This document shows positions 1 to 5,715 of a DNA stretch of 6,684 nucleotides, piece after piece. A program made the position numbers and the translations under genes. Numbering within the stretch: position 1 is the first letter of the stretch; every line of letters starts with the position of its first letter. This DNA comes from an uncultured Clostridia bacterium (GTDB taxonomy: Bacteria > Bacillota_A > Clostridia > Christensenellales > Aristaeellaceae): the NCBI GenBank assembly GCA_947165745.1, contig CAMVBO010000100.1, positions 1-6,684 of the forward strand, read 5' to 3'. Below the pieces are notes generated by a model. The model did not search any database and was not told where the DNA came from. It saw nothing but the letters and a program-made list of their open reading frames with translations.

Positions 1-1
1 G

Positions 2-118
2 GACGAGGCCGGCTTCATCACCGGCGAGAACATCTGCGCCGACGGCGGAATGACGCGGCTGATGATCTATCACGGCGAGCACGGCTGGCGCTATGATCCC
101 GCGAATGCCGGCGAATGA
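2..118 (+). CDS. Short-chain dehydrogenase/reductase (SDR), C-terminal fragment
   Basis: Only the last 38 codons are inside the window; the gene begins upstream. The reading frame ends in TGA at 116-118. The visible tail contains FITGENICADGGMT, which matches the C-terminal signature of classical SDR oxidoreductases (I-T-G-x-x-I-x-x-D-G-G), followed by an extension containing MIYHGEHGW. In the family this segment closes the cofactor/substrate pocket after the YxxxK catalytic motif, which lies off the left edge. FabG-like and sugar- or alcohol-dehydrogenase-like SDRs all share this ending, so the substrate cannot be told. The gene has the same direction as fhs but is separated from it by about 140 bases that carry a strong promoter, so it is probably a separate transcription unit. 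Confidence 0.8.
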   Translation, partial: DEAGFITGENICADGGMTRLMIYHGEHGWRYDPANAGE

Positions 119-144
119 ACGGCTTCGCGGTCGCTTTCTTTAGA
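111..144 (+). terminator. Weak candidate terminator at the SDR gene end
   Basis: GCGAA (111-115) can pair with TTCGC (124-128) around an 8-base loop that includes the stop codon. A T-rich stretch (CTTTCTTT) follows at about 134-141. The stem is short and is separated from the T-tract by several bases, so this is at best a weak intrinsic terminator. Its position between the SDR gene and the fhs promoter is right for one. Confidence 0.25.
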
Positions 145-159
145 AGTATATTATAATTC

Positions 160-188
160 CCGACCATTTATTGACGGGGTCGGTCAAT
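160..188. promoter_or_regulatory. Nested inverted repeats over the fhs -35 element, candidate operator
   Basis: Two perfect 6-base inverted repeats interlock here: CCGACC (160-165) with GGTCGG (178-183), and ATTGAC (170-175) with GTCAAT (183-188). The second includes most of the -35 hexamer and part of the spacer. A palindrome at this place would let a dimeric DNA-binding protein block RNA polymerase. There is no T-tract, so a terminator is unlikely. No regulator gene is present in the window and the motif matches no operator I recognise. Part of the symmetry could be chance. Confidence 0.4.
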
Positions 189-199
189 GATGTTATACT
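171..199 (+). promoter_or_regulatory. Sigma-70/sigma-A promoter of the fhs operon
   Basis: TTGACG (171-176, five of six consensus bases) is followed after exactly 17 bases by TATACT (194-199, five of six). A TG at 191-192 one base before the -10 gives an extended -10 element. Transcription would begin near 206, giving a leader of about 50 nt before the fhs start. That leader holds only a small CCGCG-AAG-CGCGG hairpin (215-227) and is too short for a tetrahydrofolate riboswitch. Nested inverted repeats cover the -35 region (separate entry), so control by a repressor is plausible. Confidence 0.8.
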
Positions 200-242
200 C
201 AACCCGTATCCCACCCGCGAAGCGCGGCCCTGAGAAGGTATG

Positions 243-250
243 AAGGAGGA
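243..250 (+). promoter_or_regulatory. Ribosome binding site that fixes the fhs start
   Basis: AAGGAGGA lies 7 bases before the ATG at 258. An in-frame ATG at 240 precedes this site, so a start there would place the Shine-Dalgarno sequence inside the coding region. The ATG at 258 is therefore preferred, giving an N-terminus beginning [10 protein letters not shown]. Confidence 0.85.
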
Positions 251-257
251 AGATCCC

Positions 258-2018
258 ATGCTCGATCCCACGATTTACAAGGACTGGCAAATCGCCGAGG
301 AGGCGGAAAAGACGCTGCCCTCCGTGGACTGGTTCCGCGAAAAGCTGGGCCTGCTGCCCGAGGAGATCATTCCCTACGGCAAGACCCCGAAGCTGGACTT
401 CATCAAAATCATGGATCGCCTGAAGGACAAGCCCGACGGCAAGTTCATCGAGGTCACCGCCATCACGCCCACGCCCCTGGGCGAGGGCAAGAGCACTGTG
501 TCCCTGGGCCTGATCGAAGGCCTGGCGAAGATCGGCAAGAACGTGGGCGGCGCGCTGCGTCAGCCCTCCGGCGGCCCCACCATGAATGTGAAGGGCACCG
601 CCGCCGGCGGCGGCAACGCACTGCTGATGCCCATGACGGAGTTCTCCCTGGGCCTCACCGGCGACATCAACGACATTATGAACGCCCACAACCTGGCCAT
701 GGTGGCGCTGAACGCCCGCATGCAGCACGAGCGCAACTACTCCGACGAGGAGATGGCCAGGCACAACATGGGCCGCAGGCTGGACATCGACCCCAAGCGC
801 ATCGAGATGGGCTGGGTGCTGGATTTCTGCGCCCAGGGCCTCAGGAACATCATCATGGGTATCGGCGGCAACCGGGACGGCTTCCTGATGGAGAGCAAGT
901 TCGGCATCGCCGTGGGCAGCGAGCTGATGGCCATTCTGGCCGTGGCCAGGGATTTGAAGGACCTGCGGGAGCGCATCGGCAAGATCGTCGTGGCCTATGA
1001 CAGGAAGGGCAATCCCGTCACCTGCGAGGACCTGGAGGTGGCCGGCGCCATGACCGCCTGGATGCGCAACACCATCAACCCGACCATGTGCTATACCGTG
1101 GAGCATCAGCCCGTGCTGATCCACGCAGGCCCCTTCGCCAACATCGCCATTGGCCAGAGCTCCGTCATCGCGGACCGGCTGGCGCTCAAGCTGTTCGACT
1201 ATCACGTCACCGAGTCCGGCTTCGCCGCGGATATCGGCTTTGAAAAGTTCTGGAACGTCAAGACCCGCCTGTCTGGCCTGACGCCCAACGTGTCCGTAAT
1301 CGTGGCCACTGTCCGCGCGCTGAAGATGCACGGCGGCGGGCCCAAGGTCAGCCCAGGGCGCCCCCTGCCGGTGGAATACACCCAGGAGAACCTGGAGCTG
1401 GTGGAGAAGGGCTGCGAAAACCTGTTCCATCACGTATCGACGGTCAAGAAGTCCGGCATCGTGCCGGTGGTGTGCATCAACCAGTTCCACACCGACACCG
1501 AAAACGAGATCAACCTGATCAAGCGGCTGTGCGCCGAGCGCGGCGTGCGCTGCGCCCGCTCCAACCACTGGCGCTACGGCGGCGAGGGCGCGGTGGAGCT
1601 GGCCCAGGCGGTTGTGGAAGCCTGCGAGGAAAAGCCCGAGATCAAGTTCCTGTACGACCTGGATATGCCCCTTACCGAGCGCGTGGAGCGCATCGCCAGG
1701 GAAGTCTATGGCGCGGACGGCGTGGACTGGGCCCCCTTGGCGGTGGAGAAGGCCAAGCGCTTTGAGAGCGATCCCAAGTACGCCGACTACTGCACCATGA
1801 TGGTCAAGACCCACCTGTCCCTGACCCACGACCCGGCGCTGAAGGGCGTGCCCAAGGGCTGGCGGCTGCCCATCCGGGACATCCTGGAGTACGGCGGCGC
1901 GAAGTTCCTCTGCCCGATGGCCGGCACCATCTCCATGATGCCCGGCACCGCCTCCGACCCGGCCTATCGCCGCGTGGACGTGGATACAGAGACCGGCAAG
2001 GTCAACGGACTTTTCTGA
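258..2018 (+). CDS. fhs: Formate-tetrahydrofolate ligase, divergent subtype
   Basis: A cytoplasmic enzyme that makes 10-formyl-THF from formate, THF and ATP, the entry of formate into the folate one-carbon pool. From the ATG at 258 it is 586 residues, about 25-30 longer than the classical acetogen enzyme. Recognisable parts are the phosphate-binding loop TPLGEGKST (72-80), the glycine-rich KGTAAGGG (112-119), [12 protein letters not shown] (134-145), [14 protein letters not shown] (289-302), the second family signature [12 protein letters not shown] (349-360), and the C-terminal MPGT...GKVNGLF. Compared with the classical form, REPSLGP is replaced by RQPSGGP (101-107), KGGAAGGGY by KGTAAGGGN, and HGC-N-S by IGQSS. 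From memory, this RQPSGGP form also occurs in deltaproteobacterial and some anaerobic lineages, so it is a known subtype rather than a decayed gene. It is the first gene after a strong promoter, with fchA and folD downstream. Function is assigned with high confidence; kinetic direction is not known. Confidence 0.95.
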   Translation: MLDPTIYKDWQIAEEAEKTLPSVDWFREKLGLLPEEIIPYGKTPKLDFIKIMDRLKDKPDGKFIEVTAITPTPLGEGKSTVSLGLIEGLAKIGKNVGGALRQPSGGPTMNVKGTAAGGGNALLMPMTEFSLGLTGDINDIMNAHNLAMVALNARMQHERNYSDEEMARHNMGRRLDIDPKRIEMGWVLDFCAQGLRNIIMGIGGNRDGFLMESKFGIAVGSELMAILAVARDLKDLRERIGKIVVAYDRKGNPVTCEDLEVAGAMTAWMRNTINPTMCYTVEHQPVLIHAGPFANIAIGQSSVIADRLALKLFDYHVTESGFAADIGFEKFWNVKTRLSGLTPNVSVIVATVRALKMHGGGPKVSPGRPLPVEYTQENLELVEKGCENLFHHVSTVKKSGIVPVVCINQFHTDTENEINLIKRLCAERGVRCARSNHWRYGGEGAVELAQAVVEACEEKPEIKFLYDLDMPLTERVERIAREVYGADGVDWAPLAVEKAKRFESDPKYADYCTMMVKTHLSLTHDPALKGVPKGWRLPIRDILEYGGAKFLCPMAGTISMMPGTASDPAYRRVDVDTETGKVNGLF

Positions 2019-2151
2019 GAAGTTTATATCTGAACGGGGAACGACCTCATTCGCTCTGCCGTCGTGCGATATGTCTACGCTTGCAGCCTGCGTCTGCAGG
2101 ACAGGGCGGCGGTGCGGCGCGAACGGAAGAGGCCATTTTCCCTTGAAGCAC

Positions 2152-2157
2152 AAGGAG
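2152..2157 (+). promoter_or_regulatory. Ribosome binding site of fchA
   Basis: AAGGAG lies 7 bases before the ATG at 2165 and supports this start. It ends a 146-base gap after fhs that contains small alternative hairpins (see findings) but no clear promoter or terminator. Confidence 0.8.
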
Positions 2158-2164
2158 CAGAGAT

Positions 2165-2788
2165 ATGTCAAAGGATTTTACCCAAGGCACCTGCCGCGAA
2201 TTTGTCGCCGTCCTGGCTTCCAGCGCGCCAGCGCCCGGCGGCGGGGGAGCGGCGGCACTGGCCGGAGCCCTCGGCACCGCACTGGGCAACATGGTGGGCA
2301 GCCTGACTGTGGGCAAGAAGCGCTATGCGGATGTGGAAGCGGAGATCATCGCCCTCAAGGCGAAGTGTGACGCCCTGCAAACCGCCCTTCTGGACATGGT
2401 GGCGGAGGACGCCAGGTGCTTTGAACCCCTGGCCGGCGCCTACGGTATCCCCATGGACGACCCGAACCGGGCGTCGATCATGGAGGACGCGCTGAAAACC
2501 GCCTGCACATCTCCCATGCGCATCATGGAGCTGTGCTGTGAGGCCATTGAGGCCATCGCCGTGTTTGCCGAAAAGGGCAGCAGGATCGCCGTGTCCGACG
2601 CCGGCTGCGGCGCGGCGCTGTGTCGCGCCGCGCTTCAAAGCGCGAGCCTGAACGTGTTTATCAACACAAAGGCCATGGCCGACCGCAAAGCCGCCGAGGC
2701 GTTGAACTGCAAGGCCATCGGGATGCTGGACAAATACGTGCCCATGGCCGACAGGATATTTGAGGACGTGCGTCAAGGGCTGCATTGA
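2165..2788 (+). CDS. fchA: Methenyl-THF cyclohydrolase, FchA/FTCD-C family (cyclodeaminase/cyclohydrolase)
   Basis: A 207-residue cytoplasmic protein of the formiminotransferase-cyclodeaminase C-terminal family. Stand-alone members interconvert 5,10-methenyl-THF and 10-formyl-THF (FchA) or deaminate 5-formimino-THF. The N-terminal hallmark APAPGGGGAAALAG (21-34) followed by ALGNMVGSLTVGKKRY (39-54) is the family's glycine-rich folate-site segment. Later come SDAGCGAALCRAAL (144-157) and SLNVFINTK (161-169), equivalent to the conserved SD-x-G-x-G-A and ALNVxIN blocks. Length is typical of single-domain FchA. Placement between fhs and folD favours the cyclohydrolase role over histidine-degradation cyclodeaminase, since no formiminotransferase or hut gene is nearby. 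The neighbouring FolD appears to lack cyclohydrolase residues, so this protein probably supplies that step. The stop codon is 20 bases before folD, implying co-transcription and perhaps coupled translation. Confidence 0.9.
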   Translation: MSKDFTQGTCREFVAVLASSAPAPGGGGAAALAGALGTALGNMVGSLTVGKKRYADVEAEIIALKAKCDALQTALLDMVAEDARCFEPLAGAYGIPMDDPNRASIMEDALKTACTSPMRIMELCCEAIEAIAVFAEKGSRIAVSDAGCGAALCRAALQSASLNVFINTKAMADRKAAEALNCKAIGMLDKYVPMADRIFEDVRQGLH

Positions 2789-2808
2789 CATAAATCAGGA
2801 GGTGTCCC

Positions 2809-3693
2809 ATGGCAAAGCTGCTTTCCGGCAAAGAGGTGGCCGCCGCGATGAACGCGCGGCTGCTGGCGCGATCGGAGGCGCTGTACGCGCGGGGGATCGC
2901 GCCGAAGCTGGCGATTCTGCGCTGCGGCGAAAATCCGTCCGATCTGTCCTATGAGCGCGGCGCCATCGCCCGCGCGGCGCTTACCGGCGTCCAGATGGAA
3001 ACCATTGTCCTGCCGGAAGACGTGACGAAGGACGCGCTGATCGATCGGATTCACGCCCTGAACGCGGATGCCTCCGTCCATGGCGTGCTGCTGTTCAGGC
3101 CCCTGCCGAAAGCGCTGCGGGGCAGTGAACGGGAAATCTGCAACGCGCTGGACCCTGCCAAGGATGTGGACGCCATGACGGACCTCAGCATGGCGGGGGT
3201 GTTTGAGAGCCGGGAAGATCTGGGCTTTCCGCCCTGCACGCCCAGCGCCTGTATGGAGATCCTCGATCACTATCGCATCGACCTCACCGGCCGACGCGCC
3301 GTCGTCATCGGGCGCAGCCTGGTGGTGGGGCGGCCCCTGGCCATGATGCTGATGGCCAGAAACGCCACCGTCACGCTGTGCCATACCCGCACAGTGAACG
3401 TGGCGGAGGAGGCCCGCCGCGCGGACATCCTGGTCACGTCGACCGGCGCGCTGGGTTCGCTGACCAGGGAATACGTGCGACCCGGCCAGGTGGTGATCGA
3501 CGTGTCCATCAACTGGGACTCCAAAAAGCCCAACGGCAGGGGCGGCCTGGGAGCCATCGCGGGCGACACCGTATTCGACGAGGTGGAGCGCATCGTGGAC
3601 GCCATCACGCCGGTGCCAGGCGGCGTGGGCACCGTGACCACCAGCGTGCTGATGCGCCACGTCATCGAGGCCGCGGAGCGGCTGGGGCGCTAA
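2809..3693 (+). CDS. folD: Methylene-THF dehydrogenase (FolD family), probably lacking cyclohydrolase activity
   Basis: A 294-residue FolD-family enzyme that interconverts 5,10-methylene-THF and 5,10-methenyl-THF with NAD(P). AGGAGGTG at 2797-2804 supports the ATG at 2809. The nucleotide-binding domain is clear: VVIGRSLVVGRP (165-176), NATVTLCHTRT (185-195), and the C-terminal ITPVPGGVGTVT (267-278). KDVDA (118-122) keeps the aspartates of the folate-site KDVDG motif and CTPSA (143-147) the substrate-loop region. The catalytic Y-x-x-x-K motif reads Y48-E-R-G-A52, so the lysine needed for cyclohydrolase chemistry is Ala. The usual VQLPLP reads LFRPLP (95-100), so the conserved Gln is Phe96. 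From memory, similar YERGA sequences occur in gut Clostridia, which suggests a subfamily rather than a mutation. Family assignment is certain; a dehydrogenase-only role is inferred. Classical FolD is bifunctional. Confidence 0.93.
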   Translation: MAKLLSGKEVAAAMNARLLARSEALYARGIAPKLAILRCGENPSDLSYERGAIARAALTGVQMETIVLPEDVTKDALIDRIHALNADASVHGVLLFRPLPKALRGSEREICNALDPAKDVDAMTDLSMAGVFESREDLGFPPCTPSACMEILDHYRIDLTGRRAVVIGRSLVVGRPLAMMLMARNATVTLCHTRTVNVAEEARRADILVTSTGALGSLTREYVRPGQVVIDVSINWDSKKPNGRGGLGAIAGDTVFDEVERIVDAITPVPGGVGTVTTSVLMRHVIEAAERLGR

Positions 3694-3740
3694 TTCTGAT
3701 TTTTGATCATCCCTGTCTACCGATTGCGTCGAACGCATAC

Positions 3741-3747
3741 AAAGGAG
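3741..3747 (+). promoter_or_regulatory. Ribosome binding site that fixes the membrane-protein start
   Basis: AAAGGAG sits 8 bases before the ATG at 3756. The open frame extends far upstream (from 3378), but that part overlaps the 3' half of folD in another frame and has no membrane character, so 3756 is the real start. A small TGCGT-CGA-ACGCA hairpin (3725-3737) lies just upstream of the site. Confidence 0.85.
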
Positions 3748-3755
3748 TGCCTGCC

Positions 3756-5066
3756 ATGAACCGTGCCAGCGCGAACAACCCCGCCCGCGTCCTGTGGCTG
3801 ACCTTTTGCGCCTTTACGCTGGCGTTCTTCATCGCGGCGCTGATCGCCCCGGATCGGGGTGACATGCTGCCCGGATTCATCCGCATCCTCGCGGGGCGGG
3901 CCCAGCTGACCAAGGACTACTTCAAGCCGGAGCTGGGCGGGGTGTCGGCCTCCATGCTGAACACGGCGCTGCTGGCCGTCATCTGCACGACACTCACCTG
4001 TCTGCCGGGGGTACAGGTCAACGGCGTCACGGCGCTGGCCTGGTTCCTTACGGTGGGCTTCGGCACCTATGGCATGAACCCGCTGAACATGCTGCCGCTG
4101 GTGCTGGGCGTGTTTGTCTATTCAAAAATACGGCGCGAACCCTTCGCGAAAAACGTACACTTTGCCATGTTCGCGACCGCCGTTTCGCCTCTGATCACCC
4201 AGTTGCTGCTCTACTATCCGGATTTCAGCGCCCCAGCAAGGGTCACGCCGTTGGGCGTGATACTTGCGCTGGCGGTCAGCCTGATCATAGGCTGCGCCAT
4301 GCCCGCGCTGTGCGCCCACTCTCCGGCCTTCCACAAGGGCCATAATCTCTATAACGCCGGTCCCGCGGCGGGCTTTCTGTGCTTTGCGCTTTTCGCGGCG
4401 CTGTACAAGACCGCCGGGGTGGAAGCGCCGCCCATCGCCGCTGACCTGGGCGAGGGACATCCGCTGTTCGTAAACCTTTTCTGCGGCGTAAGCTTCAGCC
4501 TGTGCCTGATCGCCGGCCTGGTGCTGAACGGCGGGGCGGGAGAGTATGTAAAGCTGCTCAGGGATACCGGCTATCGGTCCGATTTCACGCAAAAATACGG
4601 CGCCGGGTCCGTTTTGATGAACCTCGGCGTCTATGGTCTGTTTATTCTGCTGTATTACAATCTCATCGGCGCGAGCTTTACCGGCCCGACCATGGGGGCG
4701 GTGTTCTGCATGGTGTGCTGCTTCGCCATGGGCGCAACGCCCGGGAACGTGCTGCCCGTCATGCTGGGCTATGGCTTGATGGGCCTGCTCAACAAGCTGG
4801 GCGTGGTGGCATTCCCCGTGAACAGCCAAGCGCTGGTGGTGGGCCTGTGCTATGCCAGCGGCCTTGCGCCCGTGGCGGGGGAATTCGGCCCTGTCGCCGG
4901 GATCGTCGCGGCCATGCTGCATTACGTGCTCGTTACCAGCGTCCCCGCCATCCATGGCGGCTTCAACCTCTACAACGGCGGCTTCACGTCGGGCATCGTC
5001 TGCTTTGTGATCGTTCCCGTGCTGGAACATTACTTTCCGAAGAAGCCAAGAGAGATCAATCGCTGA
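3756..5066 (+). CDS. Polytopic membrane protein, DUF1576-like, internally duplicated
   Basis: A 436-residue inner-membrane protein with about ten hydrophobic stretches and charged ends. I recognise it as resembling DUF1576, a Firmicutes family of unknown function. Two tandem copies of one unit are visible. Copy 1 has GGVSASMLNTALL (61-73), GVTALAWFLTVGFGTYGMNPLNMLP read as a block (90-114), and GHNLYNAGPAAGF (195-207). Copy 2 has YGAGSVLMNLGVYGLF (281-296), GPTMGAVFCMVCCFAMGATPGNVLP read as a block (310-334), and GFNLYNGGFTSGI (402-414). Such repeats, with conserved glycine and Asn-Leu-Tyr-Asn elements in or beside membrane segments, are common in transporters and channels. It lies 62 bases after folD in the same direction with no terminator between, so it is probably in the folate operon. 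A one-carbon or folate-related substrate is a guess from context. Its end overlaps the convergent cyclo-ligase gene by 11 bases. Confidence 0.82.
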   Translation: MNRASANNPARVLWLTFCAFTLAFFIAALIAPDRGDMLPGFIRILAGRAQLTKDYFKPELGGVSASMLNTALLAVICTTLTCLPGVQVNGVTALAWFLTVGFGTYGMNPLNMLPLVLGVFVYSKIRREPFAKNVHFAMFATAVSPLITQLLLYYPDFSAPARVTPLGVILALAVSLIIGCAMPALCAHSPAFHKGHNLYNAGPAAGFLCFALFAALYKTAGVEAPPIAADLGEGHPLFVNLFCGVSFSLCLIAGLVLNGGAGEYVKLLRDTGYRSDFTQKYGAGSVLMNLGVYGLFILLYYNLIGASFTGPTMGAVFCMVCCFAMGATPGNVLPVMLGYGLMGLLNKLGVVAFPVNSQALVVGLCYASGLAPVAGEFGPVAGIVAAMLHYVLVTSVPAIHGGFNLYNGGFTSGIVCFVIVPVLEHYFPKKPREINR

Positions 5067-5592
5067 GGACCGCGTCCACCTTCATGTCGTGCGGCTCCGC
5101 CTCGATGTCCTCCACGACCTGGAAGCCGAAGCACAGCGCGATGGTGGGATGCCCCGGATGCGCCGCCAGCCAGCGGTCGTAGTAGCCGCCGCCGTAGCCC
5201 ACGCGGTGACCGCAGCGGTCAAAAGCCACGCCGGGCATGAGAATCAGCGCGCCGTCGTCGTCCGCCACAGGCCCGTCGCCCTTGGGCTCCAATATGCCGA
5301 AGGCCCCTTGCGGCGCGAGCTGATCGAAGCCGCTGAGCCAGATGAACCGCATCTCGCCGCTCAGCACCTTTGGCACGGCCACGCGCTTGCCCTCGGCCCA
5401 GGCCCGTTCAATGATGGGCCGCGTGCGCACCTCCTGGTTGAAGGCCACGTAGGCGTACAGGGACTTTGCCGCCCTCCAGGCCGCCGTATCAAACAGCTTT
5501 TCCGCCAGCGCGGCGCTTCTTGCCTCGATTTCAGCCGCCGTCATGGCGCGTTTTTTTTCGCCGATGCCGCAGCGCAGTGCACGCTTGTCCAT
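5056..5592 (-). CDS. 5-formyltetrahydrofolate cyclo-ligase
   Basis: A 178-residue cytoplasmic enzyme (5-FCL, MTHFS/YgfA family) that uses ATP to convert 5-formyl-THF to 5,10-methenyl-THF, removing an inhibitory storage folate made as a side product of the one-carbon pool. The hallmark PGVAFD...HRVGYGGGYYDR (120-140) is intact and forms the nucleotide/folate pocket. EVRTRPII (54-61) and the C-terminal EPHDMKVDAVLSD (166-178) also match the family, as does the basic N-terminus (K3, R4, R7). Length is normal. On the minus strand, GGAGGT (complement of 5599-5604) precedes the ATG at 5592 by 6 bases. It is convergent with the upstream operon, yet its product feeds the substrate shared by FchA and FolD, so the location is functionally coherent. 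No strong promoter was found for it; the leader carries a 7-base inverted repeat. Confidence 0.93.
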   Translation of the reverse strand: MDKRALRCGIGEKKRAMTAAEIEARSAALAEKLFDTAAWRAAKSLYAYVAFNQEVRTRPIIERAWAEGKRVAVPKVLSGEMRFIWLSGFDQLAPQGAFGILEPKGDGPVADDDGALILMPGVAFDRCGHRVGYGGGYYDRWLAAHPGHPTIALCFGFQVVEDIEAEPHDMKVDAVLSD

Positions 5593-5617
5593 GGGAGCAC
5601 CTCCATACCTGTTATCT

Positions 5618-5638
5618 ATCGGCGAACGACGCGCCGAT
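5618..5638. repeat. Perfect 7-bp inverted repeat, operator or leader hairpin
   Basis: ATCGGCG (5618-5624) and CGCCGAT (5632-5638) are perfect inverted copies around a 7-base loop. It lies 26 bases upstream of the cyclo-ligase start and between the two divergent genes. With no T-tract on either side it is not an intrinsic terminator. It could be a protein binding site or a hairpin in the cyclo-ligase mRNA leader. Confidence 0.45.
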
Positions 5639-5643
5639 TCCCG

Positions 5644-5663
5644 GGTTTAAACCTTTGTAAACC
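5644..5663. repeat. GGTTTAAACC palindrome with a partial second arm near the metA promoter
   Basis: GGTTTAAACC (5644-5653) is a perfect 10-base palindrome. A further TAAACC at 5658-5663 can pair with GGTTTA at 5644-5649. The element ends 2 bases before the metA -35 hexamer, a position suited to an activator or repressor. The regulator is unknown. Confidence 0.35.
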
Positions 5664-5665
5664 GT

Positions 5666-5693
5666 TTGACATTTTACACGCATGGGGTAAAAT
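5666..5693 (+). promoter_or_regulatory. Sigma-70/sigma-A promoter of metA
   Basis: A perfect TTGACA (5666-5671) is followed after 16 bases by TAAAAT (5688-5693, five of six). Transcription would start near 5700, almost directly at the ribosome binding site. The leader is thus only about 15 nt, too short for a SAM riboswitch or T-box, the usual controls on methionine genes in Firmicutes. Confidence 0.75.
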
Positions 5694-5700
5694 AATCCAG

Positions 5701-5707
5701 TAAGGAG
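5701..5707 (+). promoter_or_regulatory. Ribosome binding site that fixes the metA start
   Basis: TAAGGAG ends 8 bases before the ATG at 5716. An in-frame GTG at 5707 overlaps the site and can be discounted. The resulting N-terminus MPIKIP is the standard MetA beginning. Confidence 0.85.
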
Positions 5708-5715
5708 TGTTTCAA

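Noticed and set aside
151..157. TTATAAT as an alternative -10 for fhs.
   Set aside because: No acceptable -35 lies 16-18 bases upstream; the pair at 171-176 and 194-199 is far better.
206..257. Tetrahydrofolate riboswitch in the fhs leader.
   Set aside because: The predicted leader is only about 50 nt with one 5-bp hairpin, too short for the known THF riboswitch fold.
168..2171. A 667-codon open frame on the minus strand opposite fhs.
   Set aside because: It is antisense to a complete, well-conserved fhs, and its product is a low-complexity mix rich in His, Gly, Ala, Val and Gln with no recognisable domain. Long antisense frames are expected in GC-rich genes with strong third-position bias.
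2773..3738. A 321-codon minus-strand open frame opposite folD.
   Set aside because: Antisense shadow of a conserved gene, with the same His/Gly/Ala/Arg-rich composition and no domain.
3378..3755. A possible N-terminal extension of the membrane protein, since its frame is open upstream to 3378.
   Set aside because: The extension overlaps the folD 3' half, is Arg/Gly/His-rich without membrane character, and the ribosome binding site at 3741-3747 points to the ATG at 3756.
4122..5030. A 302-codon minus-strand open frame opposite the membrane protein.
   Set aside because: Shadow of a gene whose repeats and hydrophobic pattern are clear in the plus frame.
5605..5715. A promoter for the cyclo-ligase gene on the minus strand.
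   Set aside because: Candidates such as TTGAAA with TATTTT have poor spacing (15 bases) or weak hexamers, so none was listed.
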